Below are positions 1 through 5,856 of a stretch of DNA of 19,238 nt, in pieces. The notes under the pieces are model-generated. The model saw only the letters and a list, made by a program, of their open reading frames with translations. It ran no database searches and was not told the origin of the DNA. The first letter of the stretch is position 1; each line of letters begins with the position of its first letter. The position numbers and the translations under genes are program-made. This DNA comes from an uncultured Duganella sp. (GTDB taxonomy: Bacteria > Pseudomonadota > Gammaproteobacteria > Burkholderiales > Burkholderiaceae). Where the stretch lies: positions 1 through 19,238 of the forward strand of contig CAMLRG010000092.1 of the NCBI GenBank assembly GCA_946482335.1, in the 5' to 3' direction.

Positions 1-74
1 CGGGCGTGGCCCAGCTCAAAGTGCCGCTGGTGGCCGAAGTGGGCGTCGGCTGCAATTGGGAAGAGGCGCACTGA
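1..74 (+). CDS. polA: DNA polymerase I, C-terminal end (5' part outside window)
   Basis: Only the last 23 codons are inside the window; the frame ends at the TGA at 72-74. The peptide ends in KVPLVAEVGVGCNWEEAH, which matches the very conserved C-terminus of bacterial DNA polymerase I (E. coli ends VEVGSGENWDQAH). The enzyme fills gaps in repair and replaces Okazaki primers. The rest of the gene, including the polymerase motifs, lies upstream. The call rests on this short but characteristic tail, so I am fairly but not completely sure. A palindromic repeat starts right at the stop codon. Confidence 0.85.
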   Translation, partial: GVAQLKVPLVAEVGVGCNWEEAH

Positions 75-164
75 AACCGGTAAACCGGGGTCAGACCCGG
101 AGGGTCAGACCCCCGAAGGGGTCAGGCCCTGAGGGCCTGACCCCGGTTTGCCGGTTTACCGGTT
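74..164. repeat. Compound palindromic (REP-like) repeat after polA
   Basis: The outer arms are inverted copies: AAACCGGTAAACCGGGGTCAG from about 74, and its near-complement ending in CCGGTTTACCGGTT at 164. Inside are several GGGGTCAG/CTGACCCC units. Positions 118-129 and 133-144 form a perfect 12-bp stem around a 3-base loop (TGA). I recall similar GGGGTC(A/T)GACCCC elements as common between genes in Oxalobacteraceae genomes. It may protect or help end the polA transcript. No coding function is proposed. Confidence 0.75.
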
Positions 165-176
165 CTAAAAAAAGCC

Positions 177-203
177 AAAATTTGTCAGCCCCTGACAATT
201 TTT
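177..203 (+). terminator. Probable Rho-independent terminator of polA
   Basis: TTGTCAG at 182-188 and CTGACAA at 192-198 form a perfect 7-bp stem around a 3-base loop. A run of five T follows at 199-203 and A residues precede the stem. This fits an intrinsic terminator about 110 bases after the polA stop. The stem is short and only moderately GC-rich, so it may be weak. A second small inverted pair, GACAA at 217-221 and TTGTC at 225-229, lies between it and the next gene. Confidence 0.55.
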
Positions 204-254
204 GGCAACCCCCACCGACAAACCTTGTCAACCCGAAGAAGGAGGAGCCCCCGC

Positions 255-1130
255 ATGAACGATTTGCACAGCGACGCCCTGGCCCTGATCGGCCAGCGCG
301 AAGGCGTCGACCGCCGCGACTTCATCAAAGCCGCCCTGGGCACCGGATTCGCCGCCGCCGCGCTGCCGGTGCAGGCGCAAACGGTGATCAGCACCGACAC
401 GGTCGGCCTGAGCGCCGGCACCATCCACCTCAAGGTCGATGGCCAGACCGTCCCCGTCTACCGCGCCCAGCCCGAAGGCAAGACCGGCTTGCCGGTCATT
501 CTTGTCATCTCTGAAATCTTCGGCGTGCACCAGCACATTGCCGACGTCGCGCGCCGCTTCGCCAAAGCCGGCTACCTGGCCCTGGCGCCCGACCTGTTCG
601 TGCGCCAGGGCGACGCCAGCCGCGAGCAGGCGATCGCCGACCTGATGGCCAACATCATCCGCAAGACCCCCGACGCGCAAGTGATGGCCGACCTCGATGC
701 GGTGGTGGAGTGGGCGCGCACTTACGGCGCCGACACCACGCGCCTGGGCATCACCGGCTTTTGCTATGGCGGCCGCATCACCTGGCTGTACAGCCACCAC
801 AACCCGCGCGTGAAGGCCGGCGTGGCCTGGTACGGCCGCCTGGCCGGCGAACGCACGCCGGCCTGGCCCAAGCTGCCGGTCGACATCGCCCCGACCCTGA
901 CCACCCCGGTCCTGGGCCTGTACGGCGGCAAGGACCAGGGCATCCCGCTCGACACGGTGGAGCAGATGCGCGCCGCCCTGGCGCAGGGCGCCAGCCGGTC
1001 GCAGATCCAGGTCTATCCCGACGCGCCGCACGGCTTCTACGCCGATTACCGCCCCGGCTACCGCCCGGAAGAGGCGCGCGATGCCTGGCAGCGCGCCCTG
1101 GCCTGGTTCAAGGCCCACGGCGTGGCCTGA
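255..1130 (+). CDS. Tat-exported dienelactone hydrolase family protein
   Basis: This 291-aa alpha/beta-hydrolase belongs to the dienelactone hydrolase family, whose members open lactone or ester rings such as dienelactones in aromatic degradation; the true substrate here is unknown. The N-terminus has a twin-arginine motif, RRDFIK (residues 20-25), a hydrophobic stretch and an Ala-rich site near residue 41 (VQAQ), so export through Tat is likely. The catalytic triad is Cys170 in GFCYGG, Asp227 in GGKDQG and His259 in APHGF. I chose the ATG at 255 because a strong ribosome site (GAAGGAGG) lies just upstream; the in-frame TTG at 225 has none. It seems to be a single gene between polA and the ZIP gene. 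Confidence 0.88.
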   Translation: MNDLHSDALALIGQREGVDRRDFIKAALGTGFAAAALPVQAQTVISTDTVGLSAGTIHLKVDGQTVPVYRAQPEGKTGLPVILVISEIFGVHQHIADVARRFAKAGYLALAPDLFVRQGDASREQAIADLMANIIRKTPDAQVMADLDAVVEWARTYGADTTRLGITGFCYGGRITWLYSHHNPRVKAGVAWYGRLAGERTPAWPKLPVDIAPTLTTPVLGLYGGKDQGIPLDTVEQMRAALAQGASRSQIQVYPDAPHGFYADYRPGYRPEEARDAWQRALAWFKAHGVA

Positions 1131-1153
1131 GCGGCCAAGGCAAATTAGCAAGA

Positions 1154-1195
1154 TTTGCAGCCGGGCGGTAAAATGCCCGGTTTGCAGCCAAAGGA
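1154..1195 (+). promoter_or_regulatory. Structured leader and ribosome site of the ZIP gene
   Basis: Two direct copies of TTTGCAGCC (1154-1162 and 1181-1189) flank a hairpin with arms CCGGGC (1161-1166) and GCCCGG (1175-1180). A Shine-Dalgarno sequence AAAGGA follows at 1190-1195, six bases before the ATC start proposed for the ZIP gene. A tiny reading frame of 14 codons plus stop (1173-1217, ATG start) runs across that ATC in another frame. Together these could control translation, but the role is inferred. Confidence 0.4.
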
Positions 1196-1201
1196 AGCAC
1201 C

Positions 1202-1987
1202 ATCGATCCCGTCCTGACCTCCATCCTGCTGGCCACCACGATTGCCGGCGTTGCCAGTATTACGGCAGCGGCGGTGTTTTCGTTCGCCCTGCTGTCGAAG
1301 GTGGTGGAAAAGATGGTCAGCCTGTCGGTCGGCATCATGCTGTCGACCTCCCTGCTGCACGCGCTGCCCGAAGCGTTCGAGTCCGGCACCGACCCGCGCC
1401 ACCTGTTCGGCACCCTGCTGGCCGGCCTGCTGGCCTTCTTCCTGCTCGAAAAACTGGCCATCCTGCGCCATTCCCACCACCACGAGCATGACGGCCACCA
1501 CCATCACCATGGCCACGACCGCCAGGAAGCGGGCCGCGCCGGCTGGATGATCCTGCTGGGCGACGGCATGCACAATTTCACGGACGGCATCCTGATCGCC
1601 GCCGCTTTCCTGGCCAACCCGCAACTGGGCATCGTGACCGGCGTGGCCATCATCGCCCACGAAATCCCGCAGGAAATCGGCGACTTCATCGTGCTGCTGA
1701 ATGCCGGCTTCAGCCGCAAACGGGCCTACGTCTACAATCTCCTGTGCAGCCTGTTGTCGGTGGCGGGCGGCTTGCTCGGGTATTACACGCTGGACCAGGC
1801 GTCCAACCTGATCCCTTACGTGCTGGTGTTCGCCTCGTCCGGCTTCATTTACATTGCCGTCAGCGACTTGATGCCGCAAATGCAACGCCGCGCCACCATG
1901 CGCGAAACCATCCCGCAAGTGCTCTTGATCGCACTGGGCGTGGCCATTGTCCTGGGGCTGACCGCCAGCGCGCACGCGACGCATTAA
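1202..1987 (+). CDS. ZIP family metal transporter (likely ATC start)
   Basis: This inner-membrane protein of about 261 aa should import zinc or another divalent metal. ZIP signatures are HNFTDG (residues 124-129) and HEIPQE (153-158), the paired metal-binding helices; the usual second His of HExPHE is Gln here, a variant I believe occurs in the family. A His-rich cytoplasmic loop (residues 90-105) lies after the third membrane helix. No ATG, GTG or TTG precedes the first helix in frame: the first usual start is GTG at 1274, which would cut off half of helix 1. ATC at 1202 has AAAGGA at ideal spacing and restores a full N-terminus (MDPVLTSILLATTIAGVAS). A single G-to-C change from ATG would explain it. 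The family call is firm; the start is inferred. Confidence 0.85.
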   Translation: MDPVLTSILLATTIAGVASITAAAVFSFALLSKVVEKMVSLSVGIMLSTSLLHALPEAFESGTDPRHLFGTLLAGLLAFFLLEKLAILRHSHHHEHDGHHHHHGHDRQEAGRAGWMILLGDGMHNFTDGILIAAAFLANPQLGIVTGVAIIAHEIPQEIGDFIVLLNAGFSRKRAYVYNLLCSLLSVAGGLLGYYTLDQASNLIPYVLVFASSGFIYIAVSDLMPQMQRRATMRETIPQVLLIALGVAIVLGLTASAHATH

Positions 1988-1991
1988 TCAG

Positions 1992-2020
1992 TTTCCGTCT
2001 GGCATCCTTTTTGCTACGCT
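1992..2020 (+). promoter_or_regulatory. Possible promoter of the T6SS-type regulatory operon
   Basis: TTTCCG (1992-1997) and TACGCT (2015-2020) are separated by 17 bases, 20 bases before the ATG at 2041. Each box matches the sigma-70 consensus at only three of six positions. The short 53-base gap after the ZIP gene also allows read-through. Confidence 0.28.
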
Positions 2021-2040
2021 GTGGGGGATAGGAGACTCTT

Positions 2041-2622
2041 ATGCTCGACACCGTGACCGAACCCCATTCCGCCGACTCCCTGATGGCCGCCTTCCAGCGC
2101 GGCGCCGGCGTGCAACCGAACTGGCAGATGACGCCGGAATTCATGGAAATGCTGGGCAAGCTGGTCGCCACCTCGATCGGCGGCGCGCACCGCCTGCTCG
2201 AAGCGCGCGCCGAACTCAAGCGCGACATCCACGCCGATGCCACCGTGGTGGTGGTGCGCAACAACAATCCGCTGAAATTCCTGCCCGACAGCCAGTCCGC
2301 GCTGACCCAGATGCTGCGCAAGAAGATGCCCGGTTTCATGGGGCCGGTGGAAGCGCTGGACGATGCCTTCGCCGACCTGGCGGCCCACCAGCAATGCGTG
2401 ATGGCCGGCATGGAAGGCGCCGTGGCCGCCGCGCTGGCGCGTCTCGCGCCCGAGGCACTGGAAGCCCGGCAAGGGCGCAGCCTGTTCCGCAAGGCTGCCC
2501 TGTGGGACCGCTATTGCGCCGAACACGCGGCGCTGGCCGGGGCGGCGGCGGCCGACTTCCACGGCGCGCTGGGCGAGGCCTTCCTTGGCGCCTACGAGCG
2601 CAAGCTGGACGAAATGGAATAA
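2041..2622 (+). CDS. tagH: Stand-alone C-terminal domain of T6SS FHA protein TagH
   Basis: This 193-aa protein matches, from memory of the family, the C-terminal domain of type VI secretion FHA proteins (TagH/Fha type). Landmarks in family order are the AFQRGAG entry segment (17-23), the helix RLLEARAELKRD (51-62), NNNPLKF (74-80), GFMGPVEALDDAFADLAAHQ (98-117) and the final LWDRYCAEHA and AFLGAYE helices. Usual TagH proteins have an N-terminal FHA phosphothreonine-binding domain; here it is absent and the protein starts right at the C-terminal domain. A good ribosome site (GGAG) precedes the ATG. It is first in an operon with a PP2C phosphatase, a Ser/Thr kinase and a T6SS-type lipoprotein, which strongly supports the call. 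Its role without FHA is unknown. Confidence 0.8.
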   Translation: MLDTVTEPHSADSLMAAFQRGAGVQPNWQMTPEFMEMLGKLVATSIGGAHRLLEARAELKRDIHADATVVVVRNNNPLKFLPDSQSALTQMLRKKMPGFMGPVEALDDAFADLAAHQQCVMAGMEGAVAAALARLAPEALEARQGRSLFRKAALWDRYCAEHAALAGAAAADFHGALGEAFLGAYERKLDEME

Positions 2623-2633
2623 AGGAGCCGACC

Positions 2634-3404
2634 ATGGCCGATATGCCGCAGCGCCTTGTATTGAATGTCGCAGAAGTGTCCGCCGTCGGCGGACGCAGCT
2701 CCAACCAGGATGCCATTGGCCGCGCCGAGCGCGGCGAGCTGGCGTGTTTCGTCGTCTCGGACGGCGCCGGCGGCCACGAGGGCGGGGAAGTGGCCGCCCA
2801 GACCGTGGTGCGGTCGGTGCTGTCCACCTTCGGCGAGCGCGCCGCCTTCAGCGCCGACGCCACGCCGGCCATGGTGGCCGAAGCGGCCATCGCCGTGGCG
2901 CGCAGCAAGCGCCAGCGCCCCGCGCTGCAGGGCATGAGCGCCACCGTGGCGCTGGCACTGGTCGACCGCGCCGGCGCGCAAGCCACCTGGGCCCATATGG
3001 GCGACACCCGCATCTACCTGTTCCGCGCCGGCCGCCTGCTGCAAGCCACGCGCGACCACAGCATGGTGCAGCAGATGATCGACGCCGGCCTGGCGGCCGG
3101 GGCCGACCCGCGCAGCCATCCCAAGCGCAACGTGCTGTACGCGGCGATCGGCACCGACAATGAAGTGCAGCCCTCGGTGCAGCCGCCGCTGGCGCTGTGC
3201 CCGGGCGATGCGCTCCTGATCTGCACCGACGGCCTGTGGGAATGGGTGGCCGAGCCGCAGATGGAACTGCTGCTGGCCAAGGCGGACAATGCGCAGCAGT
3301 GGCTGTCGGCGCTGTGCGCCCTGGCCGAAGAGCGGGCGGGCTTGCTGCACAAGGCGCGCGACAACTTCAGCGCGCAAGCCATCTTTATCGGGGAGGCACC
3401 ATGA
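2634..3404 (+). CDS. PP2C-type Ser/Thr protein phosphatase (PppA/Stp1-like)
   Basis: This 256-aa cytoplasmic metal-dependent phosphatase probably removes phosphate from targets of the kinase encoded next. PP2C motifs occur in order: NQD (24-26), SDGAGGH (42-48, metal-binding Asp43), GMSAT (100-104, usually GMGTT), HMGDTRIYLFR (121-131), TRDHS (139-143), CTDGLWE (197-203, Asp199) and DNFSA (243-247, Asp243). All expected metal ligands are present, so it should be active. The ATG at 2634 follows AAAGGAG, 11 bases after the previous stop. Its stop overlaps the kinase start (ATGA), which suggests coupled translation. In T6SS loci the matching gene is pppA or stp1. Confidence 0.9.
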   Translation: MADMPQRLVLNVAEVSAVGGRSSNQDAIGRAERGELACFVVSDGAGGHEGGEVAAQTVVRSVLSTFGERAAFSADATPAMVAEAAIAVARSKRQRPALQGMSATVALALVDRAGAQATWAHMGDTRIYLFRAGRLLQATRDHSMVQQMIDAGLAAGADPRSHPKRNVLYAAIGTDNEVQPSVQPPLALCPGDALLICTDGLWEWVAEPQMELLLAKADNAQQWLSALCALAEERAGLLHKARDNFSAQAIFIGEAP

Positions 3405-5053
3405 ACAAGGCGGTGGAACTGCCCAACAGCCTGCCGATCGGCACCCGGCTGGCCGAATTCGAAATCCGCCAGGTGATCGGGGAGGGCGGCTTCGGCATCG
3501 TCTACCTCGCCTTCGACCATTCGCTGCAGCGCACGGTGGCGATCAAGGAATACATGCCGGCGGCGCTGGCGTCACGCGCCAGCGACCATACGGTGTCGGT
3601 GCGTTCGCGGCGCCATGCCGAAGCCTTCGGCGCCGGCTTGCGCAGCTTCATCAACGAGGCGCGCCTGTTGGCGCAGTTCGACCACCCGGCCCTGGTCAAG
3701 GTCTACCGTTTCTGGGAATTGCACGGCACGGCCTACATGGCCATGCGCTATTACGAAGGACGCACCTTCAAGTCAGTGGTGGCCGACCATCCGGAGCTGG
3801 TCAGCGAAGCCTGGCTGAAGGGCTTGCTGCAACCGGTGCTGGGCGCGCTCGATGCGCTGTACGCGGCCAATATCCTGCACCGCGACGTGTCGCCGGAAAA
3901 CATCATGATCCAGCCCGATGGCCGGCCGGTGCTGCTGGACTTCGGCGCCGCGCGCCAGATCGTGCAGGACATGGCGCAATCGCTGACCGTGATCCTGAAG
4001 CCGGGCTTCGCCCCGGTCGAGCAGTATGCCGACGACGAATCGATGCGGCAGGGCCCCTGGACCGACATCTATTCCCTGTCGGCCGTGATGTACGCCGCCA
4101 TCACCGGCAAGGCGCCGCCGGCGGCGGTGGCGCGCATGCTGAACGACCCGATCGAGCCGCTGGCCATCAGCGGCCGTGAAGGCTACAGCAGCCAGTTCCT
4201 GGAAGCGATCGACCGCGGCATGGCGGTGCGGCCGGAAATCCGGCCGCAATCGATCGCGGAATTTGCCGCGCTGCTCGGCATCGATGGGACGCACGATGCG
4301 GCGGCCGTTGCCGCCGCGGTGGCGGGCAAGGCGGCGCGCGCCCCGGCTGCCGCCGCGCACGGCGCATCGGCGCCGCCCGCTGCCAATGCCGCCAGCGCCG
4401 CCAGCGCCGCCAACCGGACCACGCCGGCCGCCCGCGAGACGCGCGCCGGCGGCGCAGCTGCCGCCCCGCAGGGCGGCGCGGGCCGCGACAAGCCGGCCGC
4501 AGCGTCGCCATCCCAGGCCGGCGGCAAGGCTGGCCAGGCCGCCGCCAAAGCACCGCCATCGAAAGCCATGATCGCCGCCGGCGTCGCCGCGCTGGTGCTG
4601 GTGGTGGGCGGCATCGCCTGGTTGGCCGACGGCAGTCCGGTCGCCCCGGCTGCCAGCCCAAGCGCCGGCGCCGCAGGCCAGCCGTCCGCCATCGAGGCAC
4701 CAGCCGCTGGGGAGACCCCGGCGGCTACCCCGGCGCAGCCGCCGGCGGCAGCCAGCGCCGCAGCCGGCGCTGCCTCCCCGGCCGCCGCGGCGCCTGGCGC
4801 CGCGCAGGACGCCGCCACGGCCGCGCCGGCCGCCGCGCCCGCCAGCGGCAGCGTCACCATTGCCGTCCAGCCCTGGGCTACAATCTATGTCGACGGCGTC
4901 GAGAAAGGCATCACGCCGCCCCTGAAGAAATTGACGCTGCCGACCGGCGTGCATGAAGTACGCCTGGAGAACCCCAACTTCCCGCCGCACGTGCAGAAAA
5001 TCACGGTGGACGGCAGGAAGGCGGTCACCCTTAAACACGACTTTGGCAAATGA
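3401..5053 (+). CDS. Transmembrane Ser/Thr protein kinase (PpkA/Stk-like)
   Basis: This 550-aa kinase probably starts the threonine-phosphorylation control of T6SS. The kinase domain spans about residues 20-285: glycine loop GEGGFG (27-32), Lys49 in AIKEY, Glu86, catalytic loop HRDVSPEN (160-167), DFG (180-182) and FAPVEQY (203-209) in place of APE. The usual Lys of HRDxKxxN is Ser. A long Ala/Pro-rich linker follows, with one membrane helix at about 388-409 and another Ala/Pro-rich stretch outside. A C-terminal PEGA-like beta domain (about 484-548, with IYVDGVEKG and LPTGVHEVRL) would lie in the periplasm. The ATG at 3401 follows GGGAGG and overlaps the phosphatase stop. The gene overlaps the lipoprotein gene by 4 bases. 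Confidence 0.9.
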   Translation: MNKAVELPNSLPIGTRLAEFEIRQVIGEGGFGIVYLAFDHSLQRTVAIKEYMPAALASRASDHTVSVRSRRHAEAFGAGLRSFINEARLLAQFDHPALVKVYRFWELHGTAYMAMRYYEGRTFKSVVADHPELVSEAWLKGLLQPVLGALDALYAANILHRDVSPENIMIQPDGRPVLLDFGAARQIVQDMAQSLTVILKPGFAPVEQYADDESMRQGPWTDIYSLSAVMYAAITGKAPPAAVARMLNDPIEPLAISGREGYSSQFLEAIDRGMAVRPEIRPQSIAEFAALLGIDGTHDAAAVAAAVAGKAARAPAAAAHGASAPPAANAASAASAANRTTPAARETRAGGAAAAPQGGAGRDKPAAASPSQAGGKAGQAAAKAPPSKAMIAAGVAALVLVVGGIAWLADGSPVAPAASPSAGAAGQPSAIEAPAAGETPAATPAQPPAAASAAAGAASPAAAAPGAAQDAATAAPAAAPASGSVTIAVQPWATIYVDGVEKGITPPLKKLTLPTGVHEVRLENPNFPPHVQKITVDGRKAVTLKHDFGK

Positions 5054-5514
5054 AGAAAGCGCTATTCCTTACCGCCGCGCTGGCCTTGGCGGGCTGCGAA
5101 TCGACCGGGCCGCTGCAGCAGCCGACGCCGGCCGCTACCGCTGCCACGCCGGCGGCACCGGCCGCGGCCAAGCCGGCCGTCTCCAGCGCGCCGCCGGCGC
5201 CGCCTGAACTGCCGCCGGCACGCAAGGCCCTGAATGAAGGTATCGAGCTCTACAAGGCCGGCAATTTCAATGGCGCCATCAAGCAGCTCACCACCGCACC
5301 GGACCTGCGGCAAGCCGACACCGCCCTGCAGCTGGAAGCGCTCAAGTATGCCGCCTTCAGCTATTGCGTGACCAGGCGCGTCACCCTGTGCCGCCAGCAG
5401 TTCGCCAAAGCCTTCAAGCTCGACAAGTCTTTCGACTTGAGCCCGGGCGAAAAAGGGCATCCGTTGTGGACGCCGTCCTTCGAACGGGCGCGTAAGGAAG
5501 CCGGCAAGAAATAA
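5050..5514 (+). CDS. TssQ-like T6SS-associated lipoprotein
   Basis: This 154-aa protein has a lipoprotein signal, MKKALFLTAALALAGC, with lipid-modified Cys16; the next residue, Glu17, does not give the Asp signal for inner-membrane retention. An Ala/Pro-rich linker (about 25-58) leads to a TPR-like helical region (ALNEGIELYKAGNFNGAIKQL, about 59-80) and a second pair with two Cys (SYCVTRRVTLC). This layout resembles the TssQ family of T6SS-associated lipoproteins known from Betaproteobacteria. The family match is from memory, but the operon with TagH-like, phosphatase and kinase genes supports it. The start overlaps the kinase stop (ATGA). It may sense or anchor at the outer membrane. Confidence 0.72.
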   Translation: MKKALFLTAALALAGCESTGPLQQPTPAATAATPAAPAAAKPAVSSAPPAPPELPPARKALNEGIELYKAGNFNGAIKQLTTAPDLRQADTALQLEALKYAAFSYCVTRRVTLCRQQFAKAFKLDKSFDLSPGEKGHPLWTPSFERARKEAGKK

Positions 5515-5517
5515 GGA

Positions 5518-5703
5518 TCAGTGCACGACGTGCAGGGCTGGAGTGTGGCGCAGCAAGTTCACGATTTCATCATCCTGGAAGCCGTTTTGCTTGAGGAAGA
5601 TCCAGGCGTGGATGCTGCCCGCCTCCACGTCGATGCGCATGGCAATCTGGACGATATCCTGCGACGTGGATTCGGCGGCCGCCAGTTCTGTTCTGGTTTT
5701 CAT
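5518..5703 (-). CDS. Small protein of unknown function (61 aa)
   Basis: I do not recognise this 61-aa protein. It starts MKTRTELAAAESTSQDIVQI and ends HTPALHVVH; it is soluble, with no signal or membrane segment, and seems helical. I think it is real because the ATG at 5703 has a ribosome site (GAGGT, 7 bases before), the opposite strand lacks an equally good gene, and a promoter-like TTGACA with a palindrome lies upstream. It converges with the lipoprotein gene, with only 3 bases between the stop codons. Its short length keeps confidence moderate. Confidence 0.6.
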   Translation of the reverse strand: MKTRTELAAAESTSQDIVQIAMRIDVEAGSIHAWIFLKQNGFQDDEIVNLLRHTPALHVVH

Positions 5704-5722
5704 AATGTTGACCTCGCCACAT

Positions 5723-5749
5723 AGCCCGTTATCCCTGACGGGCTGTCAA
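5723..5749 (-). promoter_or_regulatory. TTGACA box overlapping a palindrome, upstream of the 61-aa gene
   Basis: On the minus strand a perfect -35 box TTGACA (5749-5744) is followed by an inverted repeat, AGCCCGT and ACGGGCT (7-bp arms, 8-base loop, 5723-5744). A -10-like GCTATG lies about 18 bases after the -35 box. The palindrome thus fills the promoter spacer, where a repressor could bind; it could instead be a hairpin that ends transcription. The role is inferred. Confidence 0.4.
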
Positions 5750-5856
5750 ACCTATAGTCACACGTTCGCCGTCAAATTTCCAATAGAAAGCAGCCTCGTG
5801 CGGCAAGGGCGCCACGTTGTAATACACTTGTCACAATGTTTTCTTAGGCTGGCATC

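Noticed and set aside
87..144. CRISPR-like repeats after polA
   Set aside because: The GGGGTCAG units are inverted copies without regular spacers and no cas genes are present; a palindromic repeat explains them.
225..254. TTG start for the dienelactone hydrolase
   Set aside because: No ribosome site precedes it, and the strong GAAGGAGG would then lie inside the coding region.
3197..3400. Longer N-terminus for the kinase
   Set aside because: The added residues lie inside the phosphatase gene and show no domain; ATG 3401 has a ribosome site and the ATGA overlap.
4330..4860. Repeated GCCGCC/GCGGC tracts in the kinase gene as a repeat element
   Set aside because: They encode the Ala/Pro-rich linkers of the kinase; this is biased codon use, not a DNA repeat unit.
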